The notes under the pieces were generated by a model. The model was not told where the DNA came from. It ran no database searches and saw only the letters and a program-made list of their open reading frames with translations. Both the position numbers and the translations under genes were made by a program. Positions 12,745 to 24,170 of a stretch of DNA of 64,000 nt are shown here, piece by piece. Source of the stretch: Sporobolomyces roseus (taxonomy: Eukaryota > Basidiomycota > Microbotryomycetes > Sporidiobolales > Sporidiobolaceae); assembly GCA_016617785.1 (NCBI GenBank), contig JADILM010000004.1:1240001-1304000 (forward strand), in the 5' to 3' direction. Position 1 is the stretch's first letter; every line of letters starts with the position of its first letter.

Positions 12745-12746
12745 AT
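12279..12746 (-). CDS. Stand-alone phosphopantetheine transferase domain copied from FAS
   Basis: An in-frame ATG (12744-12746), created just at the duplication border, begins [19 protein letters not shown]. The reading frame stays open to the same TAG as in FAS. Exons are complement(12279..12482, 12555..12746), 131 aa, with the parental 72-nt intron kept. The predicted protein matches the FAS PPT domain; the two differences seen (CTG/CTA and GTC/GTT) are silent. It keeps [26 protein letters not shown] and the C-terminal SISHSDD segment, so the fold looks complete compared with the roughly 120-residue yeast domain. In FAS the domain loads phosphopantetheine onto ACP; a free copy could do so on ACPs in trans. 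Expression is not shown: the upstream sequence is new. It may be an intact-looking pseudogene. Confidence 0.6.
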   Translation of the reverse strand: MKLVAAAVEGVSGVGTDVELISAIPVDNESFLERNFTPAELAYCRSAPDTRASLAARWAAKEATVSLLYFLSRRCPKLTRTLFLLLLQFKSMKVASNGGGASLIDIEVVSTDNAPIIRLHGEAKVAAESKGITGFELSISHSDDVAVAVVVAKSE

Positions 12747-14532
12747 ACACTGAATCGAAGAACTATGCAAGATCGATGCGGAATTCAGCGGAGAAAAGTG
12801 CAGAGATTGAGCGTGAAGACCAGAGATTCGCAAACTTTCGCATCTTCATCTCAAGCGTAACAACTGTACTATAGCATTATTTAATCACTTTCGGCACTTC
12901 TATCAGAGGGTTGAGCTCGTACTGCTTGAGTATGAGCGTGATTTGGCGAAACTTGCGAAACTCAAGAGAGAAGCGAAAAACTTTCCTCTCTTTCTCTCCC
13001 CTTCTCTTCTCTTCTCTTCACTTCAACTTCAACTTCAACATCTCGACTGCCTAAGCCTGGTAGGCTAACTCTACTATAGAGAGCACTAGCTGGCACTATC
13101 GAGTGTACAGGTTGTTCGTCCTCCGTCATCAAATCAAGAACTCTCTCTCCTCCTCCGTCTCTCAAGTTCTCTCAACATCTTCAACGCGGATTCCCACAAG
13201 GTCTTCCAAGGTCTCCTCCAGGTGTTCTTCCGGTCCCGAGATTGGGGTCCCTATCGCTTACGGCCGTCACCGACGAGTACGTTCCCCTTTTTTTCACCTT
13301 GTTCTTCCCTTGTTTCTTTTCCTTATGCTCTTCTCGCATACGACTGACCTCATTCCGTAGCTATGTTACTACGTACCGGACTCCGAACGAACGCGATGCG
13401 AGGTGAAATGTGTGAGTTCTCTGATCCTTCTCTCACCTTCTCTCGAGCTCATCCATAACTTCAATCTGCAGAACGGAGGAAAGGTCGTACGATGGTGGAT
13501 TCGTAACGGACGATAAGATTAAGGACGATAACGGACGACTACAAACGATTACGAACCAACGATCCAGCTCGAAGGCTGCGATTCGTCGTCAACCCACAGA
13601 ACTTTCGCTCTCCCTGAGTGTCAACTCTCTACACCTCACGACGTTCAACCTTTCCCACCGAGTCGCTCCTCACTATATACCTATCCTCTCAACACGAGGT
13701 CGTCTCAATCAGGACGAAGCTCTCCCATCGACGACCAAACTTATCGACTGTGTTCGACACGAATTTCGACGACTCTTCGTCTTTTCGCTTCTCAGTGGTA
13801 GAAGCACGAGTTGGCATGGATTCGCTCGCTCGCCCAAAGACATCTCCCGGCGGCGAAGGAAACGAGGGCACTCGAGCGAGAAGAGTGTCGATTCGAAGTT
13901 GAAGACAGTCAGTCTGAGTGGTCGAAGGGGATTACTCGAGCTATAGGTCGAGGACGGTAGTCATCGCTACTCCCTCTAAGTTCACTCATGAGGGCAGATG
14001 CACTACTCGAGATATACAGAATCGCAGCGACGATCGATGACTATCTAGGCCAGATAGTCGAATCGTTACTTTCACTCTCACTCGGTGGATCATCTCTCGA
14101 TAGCTGGAGCACCCCTCTGATGATGACTACAACTTCAATATCGACGACGCTCTCAGCTGAATCTCGCATGAATTCGGCTTTGAGTTGAAGTCGAGCGAGA
14201 TGGAAAAGAGGGAAACTGATCATTTCCTTTTCTCTTCTTCGTCTCGTCTTTCGAGTGTCTGATGGAGGGGTCAATACTGTTTTGAGTACTTCTGTTGTCG
14301 ATTTCTAGTGTGTTATTATCATCATCGATTGGCGCTCGCTAAATAGAGATGCGAACTTCGAGAGTAACGAGAAAAGCTTTGACTCGCAAGTTTTGATTTC
14401 TCTCCGCCTTTCTCAACGAAGGACAGTGCAAGAGACAGAATCAAAGTATATGTTCAGACAAGTAAGGAGAAGAACGAAAGGTAAAGAAAGCGGTATGTGA
14501 TCAAAATTAGAATAACTCCTCTACCCTCCTCG
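12747..14532. other. Region without a firm gene; possible spliced transcript 13.1-13.5 kb
   Basis: No conserved long ORF. At 13103-13516 (+) two GT-AG introns (about 13277-13360 and 13410-13472) would join a frame ending CYYVPDSERTRCEVKC then NGGKVVRWWIRNGR and a stop. The frame has no ATG downstream of its last upstream stop (a TAG near 13060). CT-rich tracts occur at about 12985-13030. It may be a small protein gene with an unseen first exon, a noncoding transcript, or chance. The rest (13.5-14.5 kb) shows nothing I can support. Confidence 0.25.
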
Positions 14533-17500
14533 TTACGACTGCATCTCGCTCAAGATTTCCCTCGACCTACTTCGCCCAGGAGTCTTCGTCGCTTGTAGAT
14601 CGACCGTGACGACTCGAGACCTCAATGATCGCTTGAGAACGTTCGGTTGCTCAACGACTGACTCTTCGATCGATCCTTCCTCCTCTTCCTCAGCCTCCTC
14701 CTCCTCTCGCACATCCTCGTCCTCCTCAATTGTCACTTCCGGCTCCGACTCGGTCTCGTCATGAAAGCGCAACTCGGGTTGTTCAAGTTCGAATCGGCTA
14801 TCCTCCTCCTCGTCTTGACTTTGAGACGACACAGGCTCAGGAGCTCGTCGATCGATGATCTCCGCAAGTGATTGCTCGGTGTCGTTTTTCGAGTGAGCTT
14901 TGGGTGTACCTTGATCCTCGAGTGACTCCTCCTCTTCGTTCTCTCCTTCTCCCAAATCACTATCATCATAACCCGCCGATCTCGTAGCATCGTTGAGGGG
15001 TACCTCGTACTCGACACTGATATCCGCGTCGTCTTCATCGGTTTCATCCTGATCGAAAGAAGTCTCGGCGTCGTCGGTGAAAGAAGCTGATTCGGGGAAG
15101 AAGACGGGCTGTCGTTGACGAGAAGGGACTTTGGATGGTGTCGGAAGAGCGAGGGCGCGATTCGAAGTTGTGGTCGGTTTCCGCGAGGGCGAATCGTGGT
15201 CCAGCTCCTCTTCGCTTTCTGCCTCACTTTCGATTGATTCCTCCTCTTTACGAATTTCTGTTGAGATCTGATCCTTTTTCACACTAAGACCTCCTTCTGC
15301 CGAGCTAGCAGGAATGTTGATCGCTGGTACTGCGCGACCGGGAAAGTTGAGAGCGATGACAGGTCGACCGGGAAGACGGAGTTGAGCAGGAGAATCGTCG
15401 AGTCTCGGAGGCGTTTCGAGGACGATCGAGGCGGTTTGACAGGATTCGGGTGAGAGTGGAGGAAGGGCGCTGATGACTGGTTGCTTAATTGGCGTAGGGA
15501 ACAACTCCTCATCGGGAGTTGCGGGTGAAGGAGTAGAAGATTCGAAGCGGGCAGGGCAGGGAGTGGGAGCGACGATGGGAGAGGCAGGAAGCGTTGCATC
15601 GGCGAGTAGAGAAGTTTCGGAAGCATCGGAGGTCAGCACGAGAGTGTCGAGAGCGACGGACACGTCGGGAAGGGGAGAAGCTGGAGTTTGCGATTCCTGG
15701 CGAGACGATGGTGCAACGGTTTCGATCGAAAGGTCCTCATCGACGTCCTCCTCCTCTAATGCAGATCTTCGTTCAGTCTCAGCGGGTTCGGAGTCCTCCT
15801 TAGGCGAAGTGGTCTCGACCTTGTTGACGAGGTAAGGCGAAGGAGGAAGATCGCCGACGAGACGAATCTCTTCAACTTCGATGGAACCCGATTCCTCATC
15901 TTCGCTAGCTTCAGGTGTCTCCACTCGCTCCTGCTGACATACTCCATCTTCGCTTTCCTCCTGGCTGTGTCTCGGAATTCGTTCTTCCTCGAATTCCGGC
16001 TTCTCATCGACTCGACCTGTTCCGTCCTCGACGAGCTCTTCTTCCTCTCCCAGATCTTGCGAAGCCTTTTCCGACTCTCCCGCTTCAACGGTCTCCACCT
16101 CAATCCCCTCTGCTGCATCCTCACTTTCGGTAATTTGAGCCGGCTTCGAACTCTGATTCTGTTGTTCTTGCGATTCGATCAGATATTCGCTTTCCATCCC
16201 GACTTCTTCAGCGACCGATTCTTGCGATTCGACGACGAAAGCTTGATCCTGCTCCTCTTCACTTACTTCCTCTCCCTCTCCCTCACTATCTACCTCATCT
16301 CGAATGATCTGCTCCTCATCAATCTCCTCAGGTAAAGGTACATCCTTCGCTTTGTCCGCCACTTCCCTCAACCTCTGTTCCTCAGCCTCACTTTCTGCTT
16401 TCTCCTGTTCCTTCTTCTTCGCCGAGGCAACTTCGAGAGCCGCAACTTCCGCTGCGGCTGCTTTCCGTTCTTTCTCCTTGTCCTGATCTTCACGCTCCTT
16501 CTCTCGACGAGATCGAGCAGCGAGAGTCGCAGCCGAAGGCGGTGGTGCGGGTTTGCCCGCTCCTCGAGCTGTGGAGGATGCTGTCGAGGATGAAAGCGGT
16601 CTCGACGATGAAGTTCCATTTGTTCGAGCAGACGTCGAAGGAGGTGGAGCGTGAGTGCGAGTCGAAGCGTGTGAAGTGGTCGGTTTGTGAGGTCGGAAAG
16701 GAGCATTTGTAGACGAGGTCGAGGGGGGAAGCGGACGAGAAGAAGTGGAACTCGAAAGGGCTTGAGAGCGAACAGTGTTCGATGAAGTAGAGCGAGAGAG
16801 GGTTGAAGTCGAAGAGGAAGTGGGAATCGGAGCGTGAGAAGGGACAGGTTCGGGAGCTGGAGGATGCGGGACTCGCCGAGCTCTTCGGGGTTCAACTGGT
16901 GGAGCTGCTGAGGAAGTGGCTCCAGTTGTCGCTGTTCGAGTTGCGGGCTTGAAAGGTGGAGCCGTGCTGCCAGTTCGAGAGGTCGAAGTTGTGGGTTTGA
17001 ACGATGATTGCGAAGTCGTGGCAGTGGAGGAGGGATGGGTCGCAACGGGTGGTGCTCTTGTTGAGGAGTGTGAAGTTGTTGACGAGCTGAGCTCCTTGCG
17101 ATGATCGTCGTTGCGAGAAGCTGGGCGAGATGAAGGATTACTTGCTGTTCGACCCGAATCACTTCGGGCAGTGCGCTGTGGCGGAGCCATGCTGGTCGTC
17201 GCAGGCCTACTCGTCGAATGCGATAAATGATTCGTGGTCGAGGGAACAGAAGGAACACGCTGAGATGTTGTTGAAGTTGGAAGTGGTCGAGAAGCTGCAC
17301 CGACTGAACGGCTCAATGGAGCTGTCGATCGAGCTGAAGGAGCGGGAGCTGGAGGAGCATGAGAGGTTGTATGGCTGACTGAGGACGAAAGAGCTGAAGG
17401 AACGCGAGGTTTCTTGACGGGAGGTGCTGGGCGAGAGGTCGAGGTCGAAGAGGAAGTTGCAGCGGGGCCAGCTGCGTTGACATTGAGATATCTTCGAATC

Positions 17501-18421
17501 GTTGGAGTCATCGGTGAAGTGAAGCTGTGGAACATACAAAAGGTGAGCTTGAGTAGAACGAGACGTTCAGAGGATGCAAACGAACCTCGCAACTCGTTCT
17601 GGCCATTCTCGCTTGTAGACTTCCCAACACTTCTTCGCCTCGGCTCGTACCTTCGCATCTCTGTCTACCGCTGCCGTCTTGATGATCCACTCTAGCTCTT
17701 CCACCCTTCTATCGAGAACTTCTTTCTCAATCGGTAATTCTCCTCCAGGTCCAGGACTCAGTAAGTAAGCTGTCACTTCCGCCGCTTTCTCCCTGAATGT
17801 TGCACTCTTCCCTGATTCACTCTGCCATTCTCCAACGATGAACCTCAGGACATCAACGAGTTTAGTGTTCTTGATGATACTGATAATTGTCGTTGCTGAT
17901 CGAGAAATGTAGAGTTTGTTCGTTCGGCAGAGTAGTCGGAGGAGAGTAGGTAGATACAGAGGGAGGAGAGGCGCGAATTGAGGCCCCAGACGAGTAGAAG
18001 ATCCCATTAAATCCAATGTTGACCCACTCAAACGAGTTCGTTCAGTAGCGAGCTGCGAATACGTCGGGTTAGCTTCGCCGTGAATCTGTAGGCTGAGCAG
18101 TAGCTTACAGATCTAATGATACCATTGACGAACGTCTTGTCCCTCATCCCTCTTACATACTCCTCAGCGAGTTCCTTCTTTCCAGCTCCTCCTCTCACAA
18201 CCGCTTGAAACCTCTTAACTGCCTTGTCAATCTTCTCCCATGTATGTTCAGTCTCTTCTAGTGCTAGTGCTATATGCAGAGAGTCGAATTCGATGCGTAA
18301 TTGAGAGGTTGAAGTAATCTGTTTACTCGTTGTTGATCGATTTGTAAGTCAGCTCAAAGGGCTCGGAGAGGATAAACATATGGCTTACAGGGATCTTGTC
18401 CGGTTCAGAAGGTTTGGGCAT
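14533..18421 (-). CDS. CLASP-family microtubule-associated protein
   Basis: Four exons, complement(14533..17524, 17586..18052, 18109..18318, 18389..18421), 1233 aa. The first about 235 residues form a CLASP_N/TOG-like helical repeat domain, with runs such as FREKAAEVTAYLLS and RDAKVRAEAKKCWEVYKREW. CLASP/Stu1/Peg1 proteins bind the lattice and plus ends of microtubules and promote rescue in the spindle. The remaining about 1000 residues are low complexity: a Ser/Thr/Pro/Arg-rich basic stretch, then a highly acidic Glu-rich half with SEEE and DEDE runs, and a short basic tail. Known CLASPs usually have more TOG domains and a C-terminal helical domain, which I do not see. The third intron starts with the uncommon GTTCGT. 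The first exon codes only 11 residues. Confidence 0.75.
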
Positions 18422-20632
18422 CCCTGTTCAAATGAGTGTGAGTTGGGCAGAAGGAAGGAGAGGGAGGAAAGAAAGAGAGGGAAGGAAACGCGCTGGAGGT
18501 CCGCACGTGACTGCTTTCGCAAACTCAAAATCCTGTTCTTCTGTTTCTTGATGACGGACATTATGCTCAAAATTGAACGAAGATCGCATTCGGTGTGTGA
18601 GCGAACAGCGAGATGGAGAAACTCAACTTGTCGAGCGTTCCGTCAAAATTCTCGGATAGACTCGAAGGAACACCTTACCTTCGTTATATAGTCAGGTTTG
18701 ACCCCTTATCGCCGAGTCATCGACGCAGAGACGGTTGAAACCTGATGGGTTGCGGATTATTCCACTTTGAAGCGAAGCAAAATCGAAGCGAGCGGAGCAA
18801 TTTCCAGCAACTTCGTCGGCGGACTTTGGACCAACAAAGCTTCGATCACTCATAACAAACCTCGACAAGTATCGCACGACGCTATTCGCTTGCAGAGTCG
18901 ACTCAATCCGTCTCAAACCAGCTTCACCAGATGAGACGCTGCGGAATCGCAAACTTGCGATTGTTCGCTCGAGCTATCTTTCCGGCCAGAAAGCTCTCCT
19001 TATCTACCTACGGCGTGAAAGACGTAGATACAGACGGTTCATCAAAGTCGAGTCTCTCTTCTACGAGTCTCATCTGCGCACCCACCTCTTTGTTTTTCCG
19101 TGCCTTTCCCTTCTCCATCTCCTCCCTTCGTCTCGCTCACCAATCTCACTCTCGCCCAGCGCTTTCACTCATACTCATAAAGGCGATGCTCCTGCTCACC
19201 GCTTGTCACTATGCGGCTCACTAGTTCCCCTATGAAACCTCACTCTTTCTCGAGTCTCCAGCTTGCACTGCCAATTCTCAGCGGAACGACCGATTCCAGG
19301 ACCGACAGTCACGAGTCAAGACGATCTGAACGTTATGGTTTTGCACGACGTGGACTGTACAGCGTATAGAGAGAGAGGGGAGCAGCTCACGATGTATTCT
19401 CGTTCGTCCTCCTCTCGCGATGCACCTGAGCTTCCCTGGCACCTGATCTCCTCCTCCTTTGTTCAGTATAAGTCTGCCTTGTCCCTCCCGCTGCAATCGC
19501 CTAACATGAGCAAGATTGAGACCGACTCAATCCATTCCGATGTGGTCGACCCCGGATTCCGCTCAGGTTAGCTTTTGCGCCCTCTCAAGCTCATTCAATG
19601 TACTCGAGCGCTTATCTATAGCATCTCTGGCCCAGTGAACTGACCCTACTCGCGTTCCTAGTCCGACAGCATTCACTCGGAGAAGTCACTTGAAAATTCG
19701 ATTTCGTCGGATCATGTTCGTCCAAGGCTGACGTCTGGCGGGTTGTCGGGGTTCAACGGATGTTGTTGAGGCAGGTTGCGGAGTCTGGCGAGCTCGTCGC
19801 TCGTCGTCGTCGGGCGGAAGCGAAAAAAGCTAGGGTTTCGAAATTTCTACAGTACCTGAATTTGACGCGCTCTCGAGACCACAAGCAGCTCCAAAACCCT
19901 TGAATAATCCTCAGCAGAGGCAATGACTTTTTGGCGAGCACCGGCACCACTCTTTTCTCTTCAGACCAACTCGTACGTACAACTTCTTCATATGCTTTCC
20001 AATCTACTGGCTCTGACGCTCTTGCCCGCCCACAGAGTCAGGATCTAGTTATAGTTTCTCTCTGTTTTGTCTTGCCTCATCAAATGAGCTACACTTTTTG
20101 CAGATAACGATGACCTACGAGGCGTATCCCCAAATACAAGCGAGAACTCACTGTACCCTCTTCGGAGGGTTAGTGTCGATGACCTTGAGCACGTCTGCAC
20201 CTCCCTCTCATTCATGAGATGGGTTGTCCGATTCTCTTCCTCTTTTATGAGCGAAGAGAGTTGTGCAGCGTTGCGTGGTGGATGCGACCTGGACTGAGTC
20301 TGTTACTTGTTGTAGTTTACTTTGTTTCTTGTGCAAGATGAATGATTGGTCTTCACATTCCTTCGCGCCCTATTGCCCTCTATCGAGTGTTGCGACGCTT
20401 CACAGAGAGCATTCTGCGATTTCTCCTTCTGCCAACCTGTTGCCTACTTGACCCAACACCTTGCTACTTGCTCTCTTTCGCTACTGTTTGCCCGCGCTGT
20501 CGCCCCGACTCGCGAAGTGATGCAACGAACGCTGACATTGATCGTCCGAAGGTCAAGTTGCGAAGAAATTCGTTTTTCGTCTTTCTCCTCTACTACGCTT
20601 TCCCGATTCCTTTTTCAACTCGTACACCTTGG
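18422..20632. other. 2.2-kb region without a firm gene
   Basis: Between the divergent CLASP and RAI1 starts. The best candidate is a short ATG frame at 19506 (MSKIETDSIHSDVVDPGFRS...) followed by a possible intron, but it stops soon after any splice I tried. The region probably contains the two promoters and 5' leaders. No tRNA or repeat was seen. Confidence 0.4.
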
Positions 20633-22597
20633 ATGAATGCTCATACAGACTCTAGCAGTGCCGAGCCGCGACCTCGCAAACGACCTCGAGTTTCTCCTCC
20701 TCCTCCTCCTCAAAACTCGAATTCCCATCTCGCTCCTCTTCCCTCAACCGAGTCGACCTCGGAATCCACTCAAACAATGACACGATCTCCAACGATAGCT
20801 CGTATACCTCTACAGCACCCCTCAGCTTATCTCAATGGAGATCCTTCTCGTTCAACTTTCCAACTTCCCACGCACCTCACTTCTTTCTCCTACTCTCCTA
20901 CTCGCGAACTATTGCTCGACAAGGATAAGAGAGATGAATCTCTAGCGATCTATAAGGAACCGAGGATGGGAAGTGATCTCAATCGAGGGTTCGAGCAAGC
21001 AGTTTGGAGAGATGGAAGCATTGATGAAGGATTAGATTCACTGCTTGATACGTAAGTCTGAAATCTACTCTTACTACTCACCTGTCGTAAGCTGATCGAG
21101 CTTGTTCAAAAACAGTCTCGCAGCTTATGCGGAAAATGATCCGACTGGAGCTGCAGACGAGATGTTGGGAAAGATTGCAGTCATTACTTGGAGAGGAATG
21201 ATGACAAAATTGATGTTGGCGGTGTACGAGATGGAGAACGTCAGTAGAGGGATGAGAGCAGACGGATGGGAAATGAACGCCATGTTGATCGATGTGAGCT
21301 CCTCGTTCTCGGTACTCATACTAAGGCTAGCACTGACGCATATCATCGAAATCGACAGGGTTGTCTCTACCTCGAAGAATCGAATCCTCCCTCGAAACTC
21401 GCCGCGAAATCAGCTTCAGAATCTTCTTACGCCTTGCAAGGTTACTACGGTTACTCCTTCGAATCCTATTGCACGACTTCGCCATCAACCTCACCAGTAT
21501 CATCAAGTCGTGAAGAGCAAGCTTTCTCGATCCCGAACACGAACGGTCAATGGTGTAGCGTAGTCAAGACGAATTTGGGTGGATTTCGAACGATTGTTGG
21601 AGGAGAAGTCGATTGTCTTCGACCAGAGGCAGATCTCAGTAGGATCGGAACGAAGGACTTCATCGAACTCAAGACAAACATTGTCATCCAGTCTCAGAGG
21701 GATGAGGTAAATTTTGAACGGTAAGTCGAGAATTTCGAATCCCAGAAAACGATGCTGATTCTATCTCTTCCACAGTCAGAAGCTGCTCAAACATTACGTC
21801 CAGTCGTGTAGGTATCCTCTCTAATCACTTCACCAGGGGCACTATGACTGATCGCATACTTCTTCTCTCAGTTCTCCTCGGAGTTCCTCAAGTCACCGTT
21901 GGATTCCGTACTCGACAAGGTCAATTAGCCGCGCTTCAAACCTTCAAGACTCTCGAAATACCTCGTCTGTGAGTGACCTCTACCACCCCTATTCATCAGA
22001 AGAATCTAGCTCATCTCTTTTTGATTTGACTTCCAACAGAGTCCGAGGTAAACCTCACGCCTGGGATCCGATCGCCTGCCTCGCTTCCGCCCGCTCCCTC
22101 CTCAGCTTCATTCATCAAACCCTGTCGTCCCATCTTGTCTCCCACTCCGATACGGAAACACCTCATCCAGTTTTCCGAATTTCGTTCTCTCCGAAACCTG
22201 GTCCGATTGGTGAACCCGCTGGAGTATCGATTCACGTAATTGGAAAAGCCGAGGTCGAGAGAGACGTACTCGGGGGAAAGAAGGAGGAGGAGAGAGTCGG
22301 GTTCTTGCTGAAGCGCTGGGTCGACGGGGTCAAGCAGAGGAGGGAAAGGATTCGACAGAAAGCGGGAACTCCGTATGTCTACGATATCTCAGCTCTCTGG
22401 AGACATTTCTATCTGACACCTGATTGCTTCGAGCGAATCGCAGTGGACGTCCTCCTCATTCAGCTCCCCCTCCAGAATCGGCTCAAACTTTCGAAGATCC
22501 TCCAGTCGAAGAATCAACGCCCGATCTTCCTTCGGAGATACTCAATAACGTAAACATTGACACTGTCTCTGCGGTATTGGGAGGATTGAAACGATAG
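20633..22597 (+). CDS. RAI1: Rai1/DXO-family decapping and pyrophosphohydrolase nuclease
   Basis: Seven exons (20633..21051, 21116..21293, 21359..21720, 21776..21807, 21872..21968, 22040..22372, 22444..22597), 524 aa. Rai1 removes incomplete or aberrant caps from nuclear RNA and partners the 5'-3' exonuclease Rat1. Family motifs are clear: GYYGYSFESYC, the metal-binding GGEVDC, FIELKTN, and GVPQVTVGFRT. The first about 75 residues are a basic, Pro/Ser-rich leader with PRKRPRV, a likely nuclear signal. The last intron (GTATGT...CAG, 22373-22443) could be missed because the unspliced frame stays open to about 22550. Splicing gives a longer C-terminus ending AVLGGLKR. Exon 4 is only 32 nt. Confidence 0.9.
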
Positions 22598-23041
22598 GAT
22601 GCTATTTTCCCAAGTTTACGTTTTCGAAAGCAGCTCATTGGTCGAGGACGAAATGATTGAACTCGTTCTCATCGATTGAAAGTTCGCTTGTTGGTCTATC
22701 TGAAGACTGCGATGTCGCCTGTCTTGCGCGAGACTGGTCAGTGTCGTGCGATAGCGAAGACCGATGCGATTTCGTGCCAATTTGAGCGAAATCGAAGAGG
22801 GAATTCGCACACGACTCGCCTCACTTTTCTGCTTCGGTGTTCGTTCGAGTCGATCTGAGTAGTAGTACAGACGTCGCGGTACCAGAGAGAGTTCCCTAAG
22901 TGAACACTGTTACTGAACCGGGTCGCTTCGGGAGCGCGATTTTGAAGGAACCGAGAGGCGAGGAGGACTTGAATTTTTTTTCTGTCACTCCTTTCTTTTC
23001 TTCACGCAACTTCCTCCCGTCTCTACTTTTCTATACTAAAT
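22598..23041. other. Intergenic, cytochrome c promoter and leader
   Basis: 444 nt with no ORF that I can support. It ends in a CT-rich tract just before the first donor of the cytochrome c gene at 23043, as is common for highly expressed fungal promoters. Confidence 0.5.
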
Positions 23042-24170
23042 AGTAAGTCAAGCCACTCACATACAGCTAGAGCTATACTGATCATCTACCACCTATTCAA
23101 CAGTGCCTTTCAAGTCTGGTGAGATCGCCACCCCTTTCAGCAAAACAACAAACTTTCCCTCGCTAACCCGTTCTTCCCTCTCTCGCTCAATAGGTGACGC
23201 TTCCAAGGGTGCAGGACTCTTCAAGACCCGGTAAGCTCTCATCTCCACTGCTCTCCTCCATCGATCACTTGGTCAAAGTCGCGAGGATCGTTCAACGAGC
23301 CAACCCGATTTCATCCAAACCGAAAAAAAATCGATTCTCTTTTGGGAATAATCGCTGACCTCACGGCTTGCCTTGTTCATTTTAGATGTGCTCAATGCCA
23401 CACCGTTGAATCTGGAGGAGGTGAGTTGACTATTCCTTTTGGCTCTCTCTCGATCCGATCTTTTTGACCGAAGAGCCAATGACACTTCATCTGAATCTCA
23501 AACTGACTCTTTCGCTTTCTTTGCATCACAGCCAACAAGGGTAGGTCTACATTCCGCTGAATCAAGAACGAGATCAGTAGAAGCAGTGGCGCGAGTAAGA
23601 GCAAGGGAGAGGCGGTGCGAGCGATTTTTACGATCGCGAGGATCAAGACGGGGAATGTTTAGCTTGTTCAGGACCGTAGTGCCATAGTCGGTAGTCTGAG
23701 GAAGTACTAGGACAGGGAAGAGCTGATCGACAGGGCAGCCCATTATTTCTCTCTCGAATCGACGAAACTGACCTTGTTTTGCTTTCCACTACACTACAGT
23801 CGGACCTAACCTTCACGGACTTGTACGTTCCCAGTCCTCTCCGTACACTCACGCCCGTGCCGTCGACTAATACGATTCATTGCACTTGAACAGTTCGGAC
23901 GTACCTCCGGTCACGTCGAGTCTTTCTCCTACACCGAAGCCAACAAGAAGGCTGCGATCCACTGGGACGAGACCACTCTCTTCGACTACCTCGAGAACCC
24001 CAAGAAGTACATTCCCGGAACCAAGATGGGTAAGCACATTATCGTCCTCAGAAAAAGTCGATCATCAGCCGCTGACTTCTGCACCTTGGTTGCGTACAGC
24101 TTTCGCTGGTCTCAAGAAGGAGAAGGACCGCAACGATCTCATCACCTGGCTCAAGGAGTCCACCGCCTAA
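23042..24170 (+). CDS. CYC1: Cytochrome c
   Basis: Eight coding pieces: 23042, 23104..23118, 23194..23230, 23386..23420, 23532..23540, 23800..23822, 23894..24029, 24100..24170; 108 aa. The protein is the soluble electron carrier between complexes III and IV in the mitochondrial intermembrane space. It shows the haem-binding CAQCH, then [12 protein letters not shown] and KYIPGTKM with the axial Met. The start codon appears to be split by an intron: only A lies in the first exon (after ...CTAAAT) and TG opens the next, since no other ATG precedes CCTTTCAAGTCTG. One exon is just 9 nt (codes within ANK). The intron after it, 23541-23799, is much longer than the others. The joined protein matches the family length without gaps, which supports these odd exons. 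Confidence 0.93.
23043..23103 (+). other. Intron splitting the cytochrome c start codon (A/TG)
   Basis: The donor GTAAGT follows ...CTAAATA, a branch-like TACTGAT lies within, and CAG precedes TGCC. Splicing creates the ATG of [13 protein letters not shown]. Unspliced RNA has no start codon at this place, so translation depends on removal of this intron. Confidence 0.8.

Noticed and set aside
12279..12833. Longer version of the PPT copy starting at 12833
   Set aside because: That start is TTG; the first ATG in frame is at 12746.
22373..22553. Unspliced RAI1 C-terminus ending in SIT
   Set aside because: A GTATGT donor, a CTGAC branch-like site and CAG define an intron; the spliced frame runs longer to 22597.
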